From the NCBI GenBank assembly GCA_030641185.1, contig DAOWHY010000021.1:1-5958 (forward strand): a stretch of 5,958 nt of DNA, given 5' to 3'. The stretch is from Candidatus Moraniibacteriota bacterium (GTDB lineage Bacteria > Patescibacteriota > Minisyncoccia > JAHIHE01 > JAGLIN01). Made by a program: the position numbers and the translations under genes. This document shows positions 5,435 through 5,958 of the stretch, in pieces. The notes below the pieces were generated by a model. It was not told the DNA's origin, did no database searches, and worked only from the letters and a program-made list of their open reading frames with translations. How positions within the stretch are numbered: the stretch's first letter is position 1; the number at the start of each line of letters is the position of its first letter.

Positions 5435-5958
5435 TTTAGTATCCTCTCATAAACTTTCTCATACCCATCAACCATTTTCTCAACAGTAAAATTGTTTTCA
5501 ATATGCTTTCGGCAATCCTCGCGATTGATCTTATCAATATTCTTTATAGCTTCAGTCATTTCTTCTTCATTTTCAACAATAAACCCAGTTTTGCCATGTT
5601 TTACGATTTCAGGGGCTGAGCCCCTGTTAAAAGCAATAACCGGGACACCGCAAGCCATGGCCTCGATCATCACCAATCCAAACGGCTCTTCCCAACGAAT
5701 CGGAAAAAGAAGAGCTTTCGCGCCGCCGAGAAAATCTGACAATTTGTCTTTGCTCAAAAGCCCGACATTCTCAATTTCTCCTTTTTTCAAATATGGTTTT
5801 ACTTTTTCATTATAAAAACCATTGCCCCAAATGTTTCCCGCAATTTTAATTTTTTCGCCAGATTTCGCGGCAACTTTCACGGCCGTGTCAACTCCTTTCT
5901 CAGAAGAAAACCTGCCCAAAAAAGCTAAATAGTTTTTATGTTTTTTTTGGAATTCAAA
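5425..5958 (-). CDS. GT4-family glycosyltransferase, C-terminal part (start beyond right edge)
   Basis: The frame is open from base 5958 to a TAG at 5425, giving 177 visible residues; the N-terminal acceptor domain and start lie outside the window. The in-frame TTG at 5919 is not the real start, because family sequence continues upstream of it (YLAFLGRFSSEKG, visible residues 10-22, the usual beginning of the GT4 donor-binding domain). The glucose-phosphorylase-type E-x7-E motif is intact: EPFGLVMIE with Glu91 and Glu99 of the visible part, followed by AMACGVPVIA and GSAPEIV/GKTGFIV, which bind the nucleotide-sugar donor. The protein has a GT-B fold and acts in the cytoplasm or at the inner face of the membrane, transferring a sugar from an NDP-sugar, probably for surface polysaccharide or glycolipid. 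The donor and acceptor cannot be read from this half. Same strand as the genes below, but separated by 196 bp with a promoter candidate. Confidence 0.92.
   Translation of the reverse strand, partial: FEFQKKHKNYLAFLGRFSSEKGVDTAVKVAAKSGEKIKIAGNIWGNGFYNEKVKPYLKKGEIENVGLLSKDKLSDFLGGAKALLFPIRWEEPFGLVMIEAMACGVPVIAFNRGSAPEIVKHGKTGFIVENEEEMTEAIKNIDKINREDCRKHIENNFTVEKMVDGYEKVYERILNGM

Noticed and set aside
5415..5442. ATACTAAA/TTTAGTAT inverted repeat as the glycosyltransferase terminator
   Set aside because: The stem is only 8 bp and A/T-rich with a 12-nt loop, overlaps the coding end, and has no T-run after it; it is better explained by the heptanucleotide repeat.

Overview
The window looks like bacterial chromosome with AT-rich, compact gene packing. 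All seven genes lie on the minus strand, so transcription runs from right to left. The gene set is a FISUMP-domain surface protein, a fused ADP-forming acetyl-CoA synthetase, 2-oxoacid:ferredoxin oxidoreductase subunits, a DUF389 membrane protein and a GT4 glycosyltransferase. Together with A/T-rich leaders that lack strong Shine-Dalgarno sites, this best fits an uncultured fermentative Patescibacteria/CPR lineage (Parcubacteria-like). That assignment is inference; no marker gene is present to settle it. TAA, TAG and TGA are all used as stops, and nothing requires a code other than table 11.

Layout in the order of transcription: (1) the C-terminal half of a GT4 glycosyltransferase runs in from the right edge (5958 to 5425). 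(2) A 196-bp intergenic region follows, with a heptanucleotide tandem repeat, a probable sigma-70 promoter and a small GC-rich REP-type hairpin. (3) Next is a 683-aa fused alpha-beta acyl/acetyl-CoA synthetase (ADP-forming), then 30 bp downstream a DUF389 membrane protein. (4) A 190-bp spacer is mostly filled by a 145-bp imperfect palindrome made of two inverted repeat units. (5) Then come porG (gamma subunit), an unrecognised membrane-anchored 164-aa protein and porD (delta subunit, 2x[4Fe-4S]) in tight succession. (6) The N-terminal part of a FISUMP-domain surface protein runs off the left edge.

Metabolic reading: 2-oxoacid:ferredoxin oxidoreductase would turn pyruvate (or another 2-oxoacid) into acetyl-CoA, CO2 and reduced ferredoxin. 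The ADP-forming synthetase would then turn acetyl-CoA into acetate with ATP made by substrate-level phosphorylation. This is a plausible fermentative energy module, but the catalytic alpha and beta (TPP) subunits of the oxidoreductase are not in the window, although gamma and delta are.

I see no convincing undescribed defence, mobile or RNA system. The points most worth following up are the foreign-looking membrane protein between porG and porD, the missing por alpha/beta genes, and the two intergenic repeat families. One of those repeats probably lies in the 5' leader of the synthetase mRNA.
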